Source of the DNA: Bufo bufo
Taxonomy: Eukaryota > Chordata > Amphibia > Anura > Bufonidae
Reading direction: 5' to 3'
DNA: 64,000 bases
NCBI RefSeq assembly: GCF_905171765.1
Contig: NC_053392.1
Span: 33,224,192 to 33,288,191, forward strand
Positions 21,641-34,596 of the stretch are shown piece after piece. Within the stretch, counting starts at the first letter, position 1; each line of letters opens with the position of its first letter. Position numbers and translations under genes: made by a program. Below the pieces are notes generated by a model. The model ran no database searches, was not told the origin of the DNA, and worked only from the letters and a program-made list of their open reading frames with translations.

Positions 21641-23184
21641 CACTGCTCAAAAAAATAAAGGGAACACTTAAACAACACAATGTAACTCCAAGTCAATCAC
21701 ACTTCTGTGAAATCAAACTGTCCACTTAGGAAGCAACACTGAGTGACAATCAATTTCACATGCTGTTGTGCAAATGGGATAGACAACAGGTGGAAATTAT
21801 AGGCAATTAGCAAGACACCCCCAATAAAGGAGTGGTTCTGCAGGTGGTGACCACAGACCACTTCTCAGTTCCTATGCTTCCTGGCTGATGTTTTGGTCAC
21901 TTTTGAATGCTGGCAGTGCTTTCACTCTAGTTGTAGCATGAGACGGAGTCTACAACCCACACAAGTGGCTCAGGTAGTGCAGCTTATCCAGGATGGCACA
22001 TCAATGCGAGCTGTGGCAAGAAGGTTTGCTGTGTCTGTCAGCGTAGTGTCCAGAGCATGGAGGTGCTACCAGGAGACAGGCCAGTACATCAGGAGAAGTA
22101 GGAGGGCAACAACCCAGCAGCAGGACCACTACCTCCGCCTTTGTGCAAGGAGGAACAGGAGGAGCACTGCCAGAGCCCTGCAAAATGACCTCCAGCAGGC
22201 CACAAATGTGCATGTGTCTGCTCAAACGGTCAGAAACTGACTCCATGAGGGTGATATGAGGGCCAGACGTCCACAGGTGGGGGTTGTGCTTACAGCCCAA
22301 CACCGTGCAGGACGTTTGGCAAATTCGCCACTGGCGCCCTGTGCTCTTCACAGATGAAAGCAGGTTCACACTGAGCACATGTGACAGACGTGACAGAGTC
22401 TGGAGACGCCGTGGAGAACATTCTGCTGCCTGCAACATCCTCCAGCATGACCGGTTTGGCATTGGGTCAGTAATGGTGTGGGGTGGCATTTCTTTGGAGG
22501 GCCGCACAGCCCTCCATGTGCTCGCCAGAGGTAGCCTGACTGCCATTAGGTACCGAGATGAGATCCTCAGACCCCTTGTAAGACCATATGCTGGTGCGGT
22601 TGGCCCTGGGTTCCTCCTAATGCAAGACAATGCTAGACCTCATGTGGCTGGAGTGTGTCAGCAGTTCCTGCAAGACAAAGGCATTGATGCTATGGACTGG
22701 CCCGCCCATTCCCCAGACCTGAATCCAATTGAGCACATCTGGGACATCATGTCTCGCTCTATCCACCAACGTCACGTTGCACCACAGACTGTCCAGGAGT
22801 TGGCAGATGCTTTAGTCCAGGTCTGGGAGGAGATCCCTCAGGAGACCGTCCGCCACCTCATCAGGAGCATGCACAGGTGTTGTAGGGAGGTCATACAGGC
22901 ACGTGGAGGCCACACACACTACTGAGCCTCATTTTGACTTGTTTTAAGGACATTACATCAAAGTTGGATCAGCCTGTAGTGTGTTTTTCCACTTTAATTT
23001 TGAGGGTGACTCCAAATCCAGACCTCCATGGGTTGAAAAATTTGATTTCCATTTTTTAATTTTTGTGTGATTTTGTTGTCAGCACATTCAACTATGTAAA
23101 GAACAAAGTATTTCAGAAAAATATTTAATTAACTCAGATCTAGGATGTGTTATTTTTGTGTTCCCTTTATTTTTTTGAGCAGTG
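21641..23184 (+). mobile_element. Tc1-like transposon, near full length, inactive
   Basis: Terminal inverted repeats CACTGCTCAAAAAAATAAAG and complement, flanked by TA (21639-21640 and 23185-23186). The 1544-bp length is typical of complete Tc1 elements. The sequence is very close to a family I recall as widespread in teleosts and lampreys (memory, not a search). It abuts the truncated end of the LINE. Confidence 0.92.
21938..22925 (+). pseudogene. Tc1 transposase, disabled
   Basis: The N-terminal frame from ATG 21938 has the paired-like helix-turn-helix ([20 protein letters not shown]) and stops at a TGA near 22237. The catalytic part resumes in another frame at about 22325: HWRPVLFTDESRF (first Asp), MQDNARPH (second Asp) and SPDLNPIEHIWD (final Glu), ending TGA 22923-22925. 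One nonsense change (CGA to TGA is the simplest reading) and one net frameshift near 22300 disable it. The DDE residues themselves are intact. Confidence 0.9.
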
Positions 23185-23186
23185 TA

Positions 23187-23689
23187 GATAGATAGATAGA
23201 CTGAACACCGCCTAGTACTGTTCTTCACAGAATATTTGGATATTTACTCTCCTCGTTCGGCCTCTGGACCCTTTTCAGCTGCAAACCACAGACGGGAAAT
23301 ACTGGAAGATTCAAGGTCGAACAGATCATTATATAAAAGAGGATCTGACAACCAATGACTTATGGGATGTACAAGAACATCCAGGTCCCGGGGACCAACC
23401 ACTGACACAAGAGGCCTGTTCTACAGCCTGGTTACAGCTTTCCTGATCTTTCTAGAAATAATAGAATTTTCTAATAAAAGTTTTCAAAAGTCTTACAAAT
23501 ATAACTACAGAAAAATCATAACCAGGAGGTCAAAAAATTCAGACTAGGACCACCACCTGAGTGACAGACACTAAGATGGTGCAAAACCAAGCGACCAGTC
23601 TACATGGAAAAATAGTCCTTCCTGCTCAAGTGAATTAATCTCTACAAAGCAGCCGCATTATAGCAGTAATATTCTACTCTACTATTCTA
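23187..23689. other. Unassigned sequence before the 35-bp array
   Basis: Starts with a short GATA run, then about 480 bp with no recognisable gene or element. Confidence 0.4.
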
Positions 23690-24745
23690 TTCATAGGAGC
23701 AGTATTATAGTAGTTATGTTCTTGTACATAGGAGCAGTATTATAGTAGTTATATACTTGTACATAGGAGCAGTATTATAGTAGTTATATTCTTGTACATA
23801 GGAGCAGTATTATAGTAGTTATATTCCTGTACATAGGAGGCAGTATTATAGTAGTTATATTCTTGTACATAGGAGCAGTATTATAGTAGTTATATTCTTG
23901 TACATAGGAGCAGTATTATAGTAGTTATATTCTTGTACATAGGAGCAGTATTATAGTAGTTATATTCTTGTACATAGGAGGCAGTATTATAGTAGTTATA
24001 TTCTTGTACATAGGAGCAGTATTATAGTAGTTATATTCTTGTACATAGGAGCAGTATTATAGCAGTTATATTCTTGTACATAGGAGCAGTATTATAGTAG
24101 TTATATTCTTGTACATAGGAGCAGTATTATAGTAGTTGTATTCTTGTACATAGGAGGGAGTATTATAGCAGTTATATTCTTGTACATAGGAGCAGTATTA
24201 TAGTAGTTATATTCTTGTACATAGGAGGCAGTATTATAGTAGTTATAGTCTTGTACATAGGAGCAGTATTATAGTAGTTATATTCTTGTACATAGGAGGC
24301 AGTATTATAGTAGTTATATTCTTGTACATAGGAGCAGTATTATAGTAGTTATATTCTTGTACATAGGAGCAGTATTATAGTAGTTATATTCTTGTACATA
24401 GGAGGCAGTATTATAGTAGTTATATTCTTGTACATAGGAGCAGTATTATAGTAGTTATATTCTTGTACATAGGAGCAGTATTATAGTAGTTATATTCTTG
24501 TACATAGGAGCAGTATTATAGCAGTTATATTCTTGTACATAGGAGCAGTATTATAGTAGTTATATTCTTGTACATAGGAGCAGTATTATAGTAGTTATAT
24601 TCTTGTACATAGGAGCAGTATTATAGTAGTTATATACTTGTACATAGGAGCAGTATTATAGTAGTTATATTCTTGTACATAGGAGCAGTATTATAGTAGT
24701 TATATTCTTGTACATAGGAGGCAGTATTATAGTAGTTATATTCTT
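23690..24745. repeat. 35-bp minisatellite array, left part
   Basis: About 30 units (GGAGCAGTATTATAGTAGTT, ATATTCTTGTACATA) with a 36-bp variant carrying GGAGGCAG. It ends abruptly within a unit at the insertion of the L1 element. Same array as 30523-34596. Confidence 0.97.
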
Positions 24746-25011
24746 TATCAAATTTCTTTTTATTTGAGAAAAGTACAAAGTTGTGTAAAAAGACATACAT
24801 CTCGTGTCCAGACGCAGCTGGATAAGTGCATAGTCAGCAAACACAATGTATTCAAAATGATTGCATATACAACTCAGATAGCAGAGTGAAATGCGTGTAC
24901 AAATAACTGATGAGGGAGACATAAGACAAAGGAAGGTGGATTGAGGGAAAGAGGGGAGGGGGGGGGATAGTTAGATGTCAATCATAATCTTAAATTAAGA
25001 CAAATCTAAGC

Positions 25012-28000
25012 CTAGAATTTGCGGTATAGCTTCCAAGAAGACCATATTTTGACAAAAACTGCTCTAGAGTGGTTTTCCCAGTGGGCCAACTCTTCAAACC
25101 GATATATTTGATCAACTTTCTCGGTCCACATCAAGAACGATGGGGCTGACTCATTCTTCCACAGTAGGGGGATCAGCAGTCGAGCTGCTGTAATAAGCAT
25201 GGTTTGTAGATTATACTTTGAAGGGGTGAGCGTGCTATTTGGGCACCAGAGCAACAGGAGTTTTGCATCTAAGGTAGTCTGGGTATTACATATCTTGTTT
25301 ATAGCTGCTTCTACTTCCACCCAAAATGGTTTAATTTTTCCGCAACTCCACCAAATATGAGATAAAGAGCCAATACCTCCTCCACACCTCCAGCAACCGT
25401 TTGGGATAGCGGGATTAAGCTTGTGAAGGAATTCTGGTGTCTTATACCATCTTGTAAGTAATTTATAAGAGTTAGCCTGAATTTTAATACAACGGTTGAA
25501 ACCATGTGAGTGTGTGAGGATGAACGCTTTTTCAGGCTCCGATAGAGTCATGGACAACTCCTTTTCCCAGGCTGCAAGGAACCACAGGTCTGGAGGTGCA
25601 GAGGAAAGTAGCTCCTTGTAAAATGTGGAGAGAGGTTTCTTGGGGCGAAGGGCATTAGAAATTTTCCCTTCTATCCATGAGGGATCTACCACAGGCCTAG
25701 GAAATGATTTCAAAAGTGCCAAATCTTTCTTAAAAGCCATAACCGCCAGGAAAGAAGCCCTTTGAACCCTCGGGATCTCGTATATTTTGCTCCAATTCAA
25801 AGCACCTGAGGCAGTCATGATGTCTTCCAGTTTCAGGTTGGATATTATAGCCCAGATTCCTGATGGATCAGAGATGGTAGGGTGAATATATGCCTGAAGC
25901 AGATCTAAGGGAAGACTCAAGCTTGGGAACCTGAGGACCGAGGACTTGTACAATTTGGACCATTCAAGTAACAAACCTTTCCATAAGGGCGAGGTATACT
26001 TATTATTAGCAGTACATTTGCGTAATCCCCAAAGAGCTAACTTGTCCCTATATGAAAGCAAATCATACTCCAGTCGGGAGACAAGGCCAAGAGGGCGCCA
26101 GGAAATGAGGCTCAAAGCTCTGTTTAGCATTAAAGCCTTGTAATAAAAGTAGATGTCAGGTAGGCCAAAGCCTCCCAACCTTCTCTCCCGAGTGAGAGTG
26201 GCATAAGCTAATCTGGGGGACCCTCCCGACCATACAAAGGTTGAGATGACTCTGCGGACCTCCACAAAGAAGGAATGGGGCAGCCAGATGGGGAGTGTTT
26301 GGATGAGATAAAGCAGTCTGGGGACAATAAAAGCTTTAATGAAGTTTTTCCGTCCAATCCATGAAATAAACGGAAGTTTTAAAGAGTGTAAGTGTGACCT
26401 AATGGATTTCAGTAAAGGGACATAATTTAACTCGAAAAGATCCTCTGGCTTTGCTGAAATATGGGTACCCAGAAAAGGGATTGACTTAGGGGACCACGAA
26501 AAAGCAGCGGAACATTTGAGCGTTTCTACAGTAGCGGGTGGACAAGAAATATTCAGGGCCTGTGACTTATTATAGTTAATCTTAAAATTTGAGACCGTTC
26601 CATATTCTTCAAAAAGGGCTTGAAGTCTGGGGAAAGAGGTTAGAGGGTTGGACGTTATGAAAAGATTGTCTGCAAAAGCAGCCGTCAGATGGGTATGCGA
26701 CCCCAGGGTGATTCCTTCAATGTCCGGATCTTGCCTGATCCTGGCCAACAGGGTCTCCATGACAATAACAAAGAGGGCAGGTGAGAGTGGGCACCCCTGT
26801 CGTGTCCCATTAGTAATGGGAAAAGCTGGAGAGAGTGTTCCATTAATCCGTATCCTGGCAGAGGGGAGCGAGTAAAGTGAGAAAATGGATTGGATGAATT
26901 GGTCCGGAAGGCCGAACTTCGACAGTGCCCGAGACATAAATTGCCAGCTGATCCTGTCAAAGGCCTTCTCTGCATCTGTACTGAGAAGAGCTAAAGGTAT
27001 TGAGTGCTGACGAGCATGCGTGATCAATTGTATGACACGGACCGTATTCTCACTCCCCTGTCTGCCAGAGACGAACCCCACCTGCTCCTCGTTGATAATG
27101 CCAGGGAGAACCGCCTGAATCCGTTGAGCCAAAATCTTGGCCCACCACTTCACATCAGTATTTAGAAGCGAGATAGGGCGGTAACTCCCGCAATTTAGGG
27201 GGTCCTTATTCTCCTTATGAATTACCGTGATATGGGCTGAAAGCGATTGGGGAGGGAGAGAACCCCCTTGGAGTAAGTAATTGCATAGGGTGTTAAAATG
27301 GGGGATTAGGGTCTGCTTAAAGGTTTTGTAATAAGAGATGGTAAAACCATCGGGGCCTGGGCTTTTCCCTGAAGGTATAGAGGAGAGAACCTTACCAATT
27401 TCGGCATCAGTAATAGGAGATAAGAGCTGGGCTGACTGAGCTGGGGTAATAGTAGGTAACTGGAGGGAGGAGAGAAATTTCTCAGAAGCTTCACCTAACT
27501 GAGCTGGAGACATATTATCTGGTGTTTTAAGGTTGTATAGGTCCCTATAGAAGGCACAGAAGGACTTTGCTATGTCTGGGGTCCCTTTATGAAGGACGCC
27601 TTTGTCATCTTTAACTGCAGCTATAAATGAGTCAGTTTTCTGCTTCTTCACCAAAGCGGACATTAGCCTATTCCCTTTGTCTCCGTGCGCATACGAACGG
27701 AATTTGGCTCTTAGTAAAAGCTTAGCTGACGTGACATTTAGCAGGTTCTTGAGTTTAGTGCGGGCTTCAGAGAGCTCCAAGGCACAGCTAAGGGCCTGGG
27801 AGGACTTGTGTGTTAGCTCTAGAGCCTGAATCTGGGAGAGAAGTGTCGCCACAGCCTGATCCCGCTGTTTTTTAACGTGGGCACCCAAGGCTATTAGTTC
27901 TCCTCTAAGGACCGCTTTATGGGTTTCTCAGATAATGGAAGGGGAGGGGGCATCAGGACCTGAAGTGTTAGATGTGAAGAAATCCGTTATGATAGAAGAT

Positions 28001-28812
28001 AATTTAGCAGCATGGGAGGGGTCTGAGATGATGGTCTCATTGGTGCGCCAATTCCATTCCCACTTTGGGAGGTCCTGCAGAGACATATTCAAAAATACCG
28101 GAGCGTGGTCAGACAGGGTGATGTTCCCTATGTGGGATTTGATAACTCTGTTAGTACAGGATTTAGATAGAAATAGATAGTCTAATCTGTGATAGGACAA
28201 TTTAGCAGCCGAATAAAAGGAGAAGTCCCTACCAGTGGGGTTTGTGGTACGCCAGATATCTAGGACTCCCAACCTCTGTAGGGCAAGCTTAAGGCGTCGC
28301 AAGCGAACGTGTGTAATGGCAGACTTCCCATTTGAAGAATCTAATGCAGGGTCAAGGGTAACATTAAAATCACCTCCTAGAATGACCATTCCCTCCTTGA
28401 AGGAGGACAATAGGCCTAGGGTCTGAACGAGCCAAGCAACCTGCCCTCTGTTAGGAGCATATACAGTTGCCAAGGTAACAGGAGTGTCAGCGATAGTGCC
28501 CTTAACAAACAGGTAACGACCCTCAGGGTCTGCAGAGACGGCAGAGTGCTTAAAGGGGAGCTGCTTGTGGATCGCTATGATGACACCCCTGCTAGCCGAA
28601 CTATACGTGCTGTGGAACCATTGAGAAAATCTTTTGGGGGGCAATTTGGGGGTCTTACCCTCTCGGAAATGGGTTTCCTGAAAGAATGCTACAGACACTT
28701 TATCCCTCTGTAAAAGGGCCAGGATTTGGGACCGCTTGCAAGGCTCGTTCATTCCCCGGGCGTTAAAGGATGAAATCACAATAGACGACATTCTGAAATA
28801 GAAAGCAGACAA
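25012..28812 (-). pseudogene. L1 ORF2: endonuclease plus reverse transcriptase, one in-frame stop
   Basis: A single frame of ~1266 codons, broken only by a TGA at 27930-27928 (probably a former Trp codon). The N-terminal APE-like endonuclease shows SFNARG, QETHF, YAPN, GGDFN and SDHAP. The RT has PSGKSPGPDGF, YRPISLLN, DAEKAFD and [14 protein letters not shown]. The catalytic box reads AFADNLF (about 26659-26679) where FADD is expected, one residue short compared with FADDVLL in the second L1 of this window. A C-terminal Cys/His motif, CWRCGGGIGSLSHIWWSC, is present. The first ATG likely used is at 28791 (MSSIVISSFNARG). Unlikely to be active because of the stop and the altered box. Confidence 0.92.
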
Positions 28813-29351
28813 TCAGCATCTGAATATGCAATATATGACATCTGATGGAGGATGGGAGGGGGGGGGAGACACACGAGGAAAGGAGGGGAGACAAACAGGT
28901 AAGACATTAAACAATAGTGCAAATATATTCTGCATAGAAAGCTCTACTGAGCACCTGACTACACGACCCTTTCTCATCACGGCTACCAGCCGGGGTATGT
29001 CAGGTGGGGGGTCCCGCAGAGCTATAGAGGGCCATTTACTGGCCATCTCACAAAGAAAAGGGGGTGACCCAAAGGTAACACCGGGTTAACCCCTGCATAT
29101 TAAGAAATGAGCAGGGAACAGGCAAGGTCCAGAACTTCAAATGAACCCGAAGAGAGTCTGGAACCAGGTAGACTATAACTGCACGCTGAGACAATATTCT
29201 CCGCAACAGGCGGACATGACTGGCCTGTAATCAGGCCTGAAGCCCTCAGGGAACAGAAAGGCTCCAGCTCACTTCACCATCAGGCACTTAGTCCCAGGGA
29301 CTTCGATTGGAACAGGAACAAAACAGAAATCTCCTCAGACATCTTCTATGC

Positions 29352-30422
29352 TCAGGTAGGAGGGTGGTCAGACTTTTCAGCCCTAGCCCTGGGCGACCTT
29401 TTATTATAGACAGGGCGCCATTCAGCCGCCTGGGGTGGCGGGAGAGGTGGATCCTCCATGTCGGCTGGCATCCACGACGGGATTTCAATCGGGCTTAACC
29501 CCAGCTGGGCCCAACTGGCTTGTAGATCTCTCGGCGAGCGGATGGAAATCTGACGTCCGTTTTTGAGGACCGCGATCCCGAACGGATAAAGCCACTGGAA
29601 CGGTGTAGCTGCAGCTCTAAGGGCATCCAGGAGCGGCTTAAGGATGCACCGTTTAGCTAACGTGGACGGGGCCAGATCCTGGAAAAACATAATCGGCATA
29701 CCTCCATATTGCAGCTGCTCCTTCTCTCTGCCGGCTCTCATGAGTGCTGCGGTATCTATGAAACTGAGGAGGCCGCAGATGACATCACGTGGAGGATCTG
29801 TATTCTTCGGTTTAGGCCTCAGCGCACGGTGAATCCGTTCAATCACTATCCGATCCGCTCTCTCAGGCCCCAGCAGGTCAGTGAATATCTCATGCGCCAC
29901 TTTCTCCAGCGCTTCACTGGCGAATGATTCTGGGAGCCCGCGAATCCTCAGATTCCTCCTGCGGCTCCGGTTCTCCTGATCCTCGACTCTCAGGAGCGCT
30001 TCATTAAGCAGGTCAGTGTGGGAGCTGATCGCTTTGTAAGCTTTTTCTTCCCTCTGGAGAGCCGCCTCCTGCGCGCCTTCCAGGTCCGACACCCGGTGAC
30101 CCATACTCCGGAGGTCTTCTTTGATTTCTGATAAATCCCTTTTTATCGGAGCTAAAGCTGAATTAAGTACCTCCAGGAGTGCCGCTTTTGTGAATGAGCC
30201 CCTCTGCCTCCTCGATTTGCAGGTGGAGGCATCCGAGACACTGCCGCCATCTGTGTCTTCCTCCATGTCAGATGCCTGGGCCGGAGCAGGCGCCATCTTG
30301 GGGGTCTCAGTCGACCTAAGCTTCACATGCTTTTTTAAGTAATGATCCATATCAGGCTGTCTGGATCTCACAGGGGTAGGATCCGCTTGATCCTTGGATC
30401 GATCCTTGCCCGTTTTGCCCAT
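29352..30422 (-). CDS. L1 ORF1 protein, intact frame
   Basis: 356 codons from ATG 30422 to the stop at 29352. Layout typical of L1 ORF1p: charged N-terminus, a coiled-coil stretch around residues 95-155 (KRDLSEIKEDLRSMGHRVSD...), then an RRM-like region starting at RRRNLRIRGLPES, and a basic/Pro-rich C-terminus. ORF1p is a trimeric RNA-binding chaperone of the L1 particle. No stop or frameshift is visible. Being part of a dead element it is probably not selected. Confidence 0.85.
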   Translation of the reverse strand: MGKTGKDRSKDQADPTPVRSRQPDMDHYLKKHVKLRSTETPKMAPAPAQASDMEEDTDGGSVSDASTCKSRRQRGSFTKAALLEVLNSALAPIKRDLSEIKEDLRSMGHRVSDLEGAQEAALQREEKAYKAISSHTDLLNEALLRVEDQENRSRRRNLRIRGLPESFASEALEKVAHEIFTDLLGPERADRIVIERIHRALRPKPKNTDPPRDVICGLLSFIDTAALMRAGREKEQLQYGGMPIMFFQDLAPSTLAKRCILKPLLDALRAAATPFQWLYPFGIAVLKNGRQISIRSPRDLQASWAQLGLSPIEIPSWMPADMEDPPLPPPQAAEWRPVYNKRSPRARAEKSDHPPT

Positions 30423-30522
30423 CAGAGCGGTGCTGTAAGCTTCTTAAAAGGGTTAATTCGCCGGTAAGGATGAGGAGCTCAGCAACTTGCAGCCATCAAG
30501 CTACACAGCCAGGCTCCGCCCC

Positions 30523-33500
30523 ATAGTAGTTATATTCTTGTACATAGGAGGCAGTATTATAGTAGTTATATTCTTGTACATAGGAGCAGTATATAGTAGT
30601 TATATTCTTGTACATAGGAGGCAGTAATATAGTAGTTATATTCTTGTACATAAGAGCAGTATTATAGTAGTTATATTCTTGTACATAGGAGCAGTATTAT
30701 AGTAGTTATATTCTTGTACAGAGGAGCAGTATTATAGTAGTTATATTCTTGACATAGGAGCAGTATTATAGTAGTTATATTCTTGTACATAGGGAGCAGT
30801 ATTATAGTAGTTATATTCTTGTACATAGGGAGCAGTATTATAGTAGTTATATTCTTGTACATAGGAGGCAGTATTATAGTAGTTATATTCTTGTACATAG
30901 GAGGCAGTATTATAGTAGTTATATTCTTGTACATAGGAGGCAGTATTATAGTAGTTATATTCTTGTACATAGGAGGCAGTATTATAGTAGTTATATTCTT
31001 GTACATAGGAGGCAGTATTATAGTTTATATTCTTGTACATAGGAGGCAGTATTATAGTATTATATTCTTGTACATAGGAGGCAGTATTATAGTAGTTATA
31101 TTCTTGTACATAGGAGCAGTATTATAGTAGTTATATCTTGTACATAGGAGGCAGTATTATAGTAGTTATATTCTTGTACATAGGGGCAGTATTAGTAGTT
31201 ATTATTCTTATACATAGAGCAGTATTACAGTAGTTATATTCTTGTACATAGGAGCAGTATTATAGTAGTTATATTCTTGTACACATGAGCAGTATTACAG
31301 TAGTTATATTCTTGTACATAGGAGGCAGTATTAGTAGTTATATACTTGTACATAGGAGCAGTATTATAGTAGTATATTCTTGTACATCGGAGGCAGTATT
31401 ATAGTAGTTATATACTTGTACATAGGAGCAGTATTATAGTAGTTATATTCTTGTACATAGGAGCAGTATTATAGTAGTTATATTCTTGTACATAGGAGCA
31501 GTATTATAGTAGTATATTCTTGTACATAGGGGCAGTATTATAGCAGTTATATTCTTGTACATAGGAGCAGTATTATAGGAGTTATATTCTTGTACATAGG
31601 AGCAGTATTATAGTAGTTATATTCTTGTACATAGGAGCAGTATTATAGTAGTTATATTCTTGTACATAGGAGCAGTATTATAGTAGTTATATTCTTGTAC
31701 ATAGGAGGCAGTAATAGCAGTTATATTCTTGTACATAGGAGCAGTATTATAGGAGTTATATTCTTGTACATAGGAGCAGTATATAGTAGTTATAGTCTTG
31801 TACATAGGAGCAGTATTATAGTAGTTATATTCTTGTACATAGGAGCAGTATTATAGTAGTTATATTCTTGTACATAGGAGCAGTATTATAGTAGTTATAT
31901 TCTTGTACATAGGAGCAGTATTATAGTAGTTATATTCTTGTACATAGGAGGCAGTATTATAGTAGTTATATTCTTGTACATAGGAGCAGTATTAGTAGTT
32001 ATATTCTTGTACATAGGAGGCAGTATTATAGTAGTTATATTCTTGTACATAGGAACAGTATTATAGTAGTTATATTCTTGTACATAGGAGCAGTATTATA
32101 GTAGTTTATTTTCTTGTACATAGAAGCAGTATTATAGTAGTTATATTCTTGTACATAGGAGCAGTATTATAGTAGTTATAATCTTGTACATAGGAGCAGT
32201 ATTATAGTAGTTATATTCTTGTACATAGGAGCAGTATTATAGTAGTTATATTCTTGTACATAGGAGCAGTATTATAGTAGTTATATTCTTGTACATAGGA
32301 GGCAGTATTATAGTAGTTATATCTTGTACATAGGAACAGTATTATAGTAGTTATATTCTTGTACATAGGAGCAGTAATATAGTATTATATTCTTGTACAT
32401 AGGAGCAGTATTATAGTAGTTATATTCTTGTACATAGGAGGCAGTATTATAGTAGTTATATTCTTGTACATAGGAGCAGTATTATAGTAGTTATATTCTT
32501 GTACATAGGAGCAGTATTAGTAGTTATATTCTTGTACATAGGAGGCAGTATTATAGTAGTTATATCTTGTACATAGGAGCAGTATTATAGTAGTTATATT
32601 CTTGTACATAGAGCAGTATTATAGTAGTTATATTCTTGTACACAGGAGCAGTATTATAGTAGTTATATTCTTGTACACAGGAGCAGTATTATAGTAGTTA
32701 TATTCTTGTACATAGGAGCAGTATTAAGTAGTTATATTCTTGTACATAGGAGCAGTATTATAGTAGTTATATTCTTGTACATAGGAGCAGTATTATAGTA
32801 GTTATATTCTTGTACATAGGGGCAGTATTATAGCAGTTATATTCTTGTACATAGGAGCAGTATTATAGCAGTTTATTCTTGTACATAGGAGCAGTATTAT
32901 AGGAGTTATATTCTTGTACACAGGAGCAGTATTATAGTAGTAATATTCTTGTACATTGAGCAGTATTATAGTAGTTATATTCTTGTACATAACAGCAGTA
33001 TTATAGTAGTTATATATACTTGTACATAGGAGGCAGTATTATAGTAGTTATATTCTTGTACATAACAGCAGTATTATAGTAGTTATATACTTGTACATAG
33101 GAGGCAGTATTATAGTAGTTATATTCTTGTACATAGGAGCAGTATTATAGCAGTTATATTCTTGTACATAGGAGCAGTATTATAGTAGTTATATACTTGT
33201 ACATAGGAGGCAGTATTATAGTAGTTATAGTCTTGTACATAGGAGCAGTATTATAGTAGTTATATTCTTGTACATAGGAGGCAGTATTATAGTAGTTATA
33301 TTCTTGTACATAGGAGCAGTATATAGTAGTTATATTCTTGTACATAGGAACAGTATTATAGTAGTTATATTCTTGTACATAGGAGCAGTATTATAGTAGT
33401 TATATTCTTGTACATAGGAGCAGTATTATAGTAGTTATATTCTTGTACATAGGAGGCAGTATTATAGTAGTTATATTCTTGTACATAGGAACAGTATTAT

Positions 33501-34596
33501 AGTAGTTTATATTCTTGTACATAGGAGCAGTATTATAGTAGTTATATTCTTGTACATAGAGCAGTATTATAGTAGTTATATTCTTGTACATAGGAGCAGT
33601 ATTATAGTATTATATTCTTGTACATAGAGCATATTATAGTATTATAATCTTGTACATAGGAGCAGTATTATAGTAGTTATATTCTTGTACATAGGAGCAG
33701 TATTATAGTAGTTATATTCTTGTACATAGGAGCAGTATTATAGTAGTTATATTCTTGTACATAGGAGCAGTATTATAGTAGTTTATTCTTGTACATAGGA
33801 GCAGTATTATAGTAGTTATATTCTTGTACATAGGATGCAGTATTATAGTAGTTATATTCTTGTACATAGAGCAGTATATAGTAGTATATTCTTGTACATA
33901 GGAGCAGTATTATAGTAGTTATATTCTTGTACATAGGAGCAGTATTATAGTAGTTATATTCTTGTACATAGGAGCAGTATTATAGTAGTTATATTCTTGT
34001 ACATAGGAGCAGTATTATAGTAGTTATATTCTTGTACACAGGAGCAGTACTATAATAGTTATATTCTGTACATAGGAGCAGTATTATAGTAGTTATATTC
34101 TTGTACATAGGAGTAGTATTATAGTAGTTTATATTCTTGTACATAGGAGCAGTATTATAGTAGTTATATTCTTGTACATAGGAGCAGTATTATAGTAGTT
34201 ATATTCTTGTACATAGGAGCAGTATTATAGTAGTTATAATATTGTACATAGGAGTAGTATTAGTAGTTATATTCTTGTACATAGGAGCAGTATTATAGTA
34301 GTTATATTCTTGTACACAGGAGCAGTATTAAGTAGTTATATTCTTATACACAGGAGCAGTATTATAGTAGTTATATTCTTGTACACAGGAGCAGTATTAT
34401 AGTATTATATTCTTGTACATAGGAGCAGTATTATAGTAGTTATATTCTTGTACATAGAGGCAGTATTATAGTAGTTATATTCTTGTACATAGGAGGCAGT
34501 ATTATAGTAGTTATATTCTTGTACATAGGAGCAGTATTATAGTAGTTATATTCTTGTACATATGAGCAGTATTATAGTAGATATTTCTTGTACATA
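30523..34596. repeat. 35-bp minisatellite array, right part
   Basis: About 115 units of the same sequence as 23690-24745 but far less regular, with many 1-3 base deletions and 36-bp variants. It runs into an assembly gap, so its true length is unknown. Small ORFs in it (60-114 codons) are repeat translations. Confidence 0.97.

Larger units (their letters stand above)
24746..30522 (-). mobile_element. L1-type LINE, near full length, inserted in the minisatellite
   Basis: Both ends abut the 35-bp array. A 17-bp target duplication, ATAGTAGTTATATTCTT, lies at 24729-24745 and 30523-30539. The 5' end (minus strand) reads GGGGCGGAGCCTGGCTGTGT, followed by a ~100-bp 5' UTR, ORF1, a ~540-bp spacer, ORF2 and a ~265-bp 3' UTR. 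The 5.8-kb length and two-ORF layout match vertebrate L1/Tx1-group elements. Confidence 0.92.

Noticed and set aside
30671..34570. Repeated Tyr/Ile/Asn-rich ORFs (NITTIILL type)
   Set aside because: Frames through the 35-bp array; period 35-36 causes frame drift and the ORFs end at each indel.
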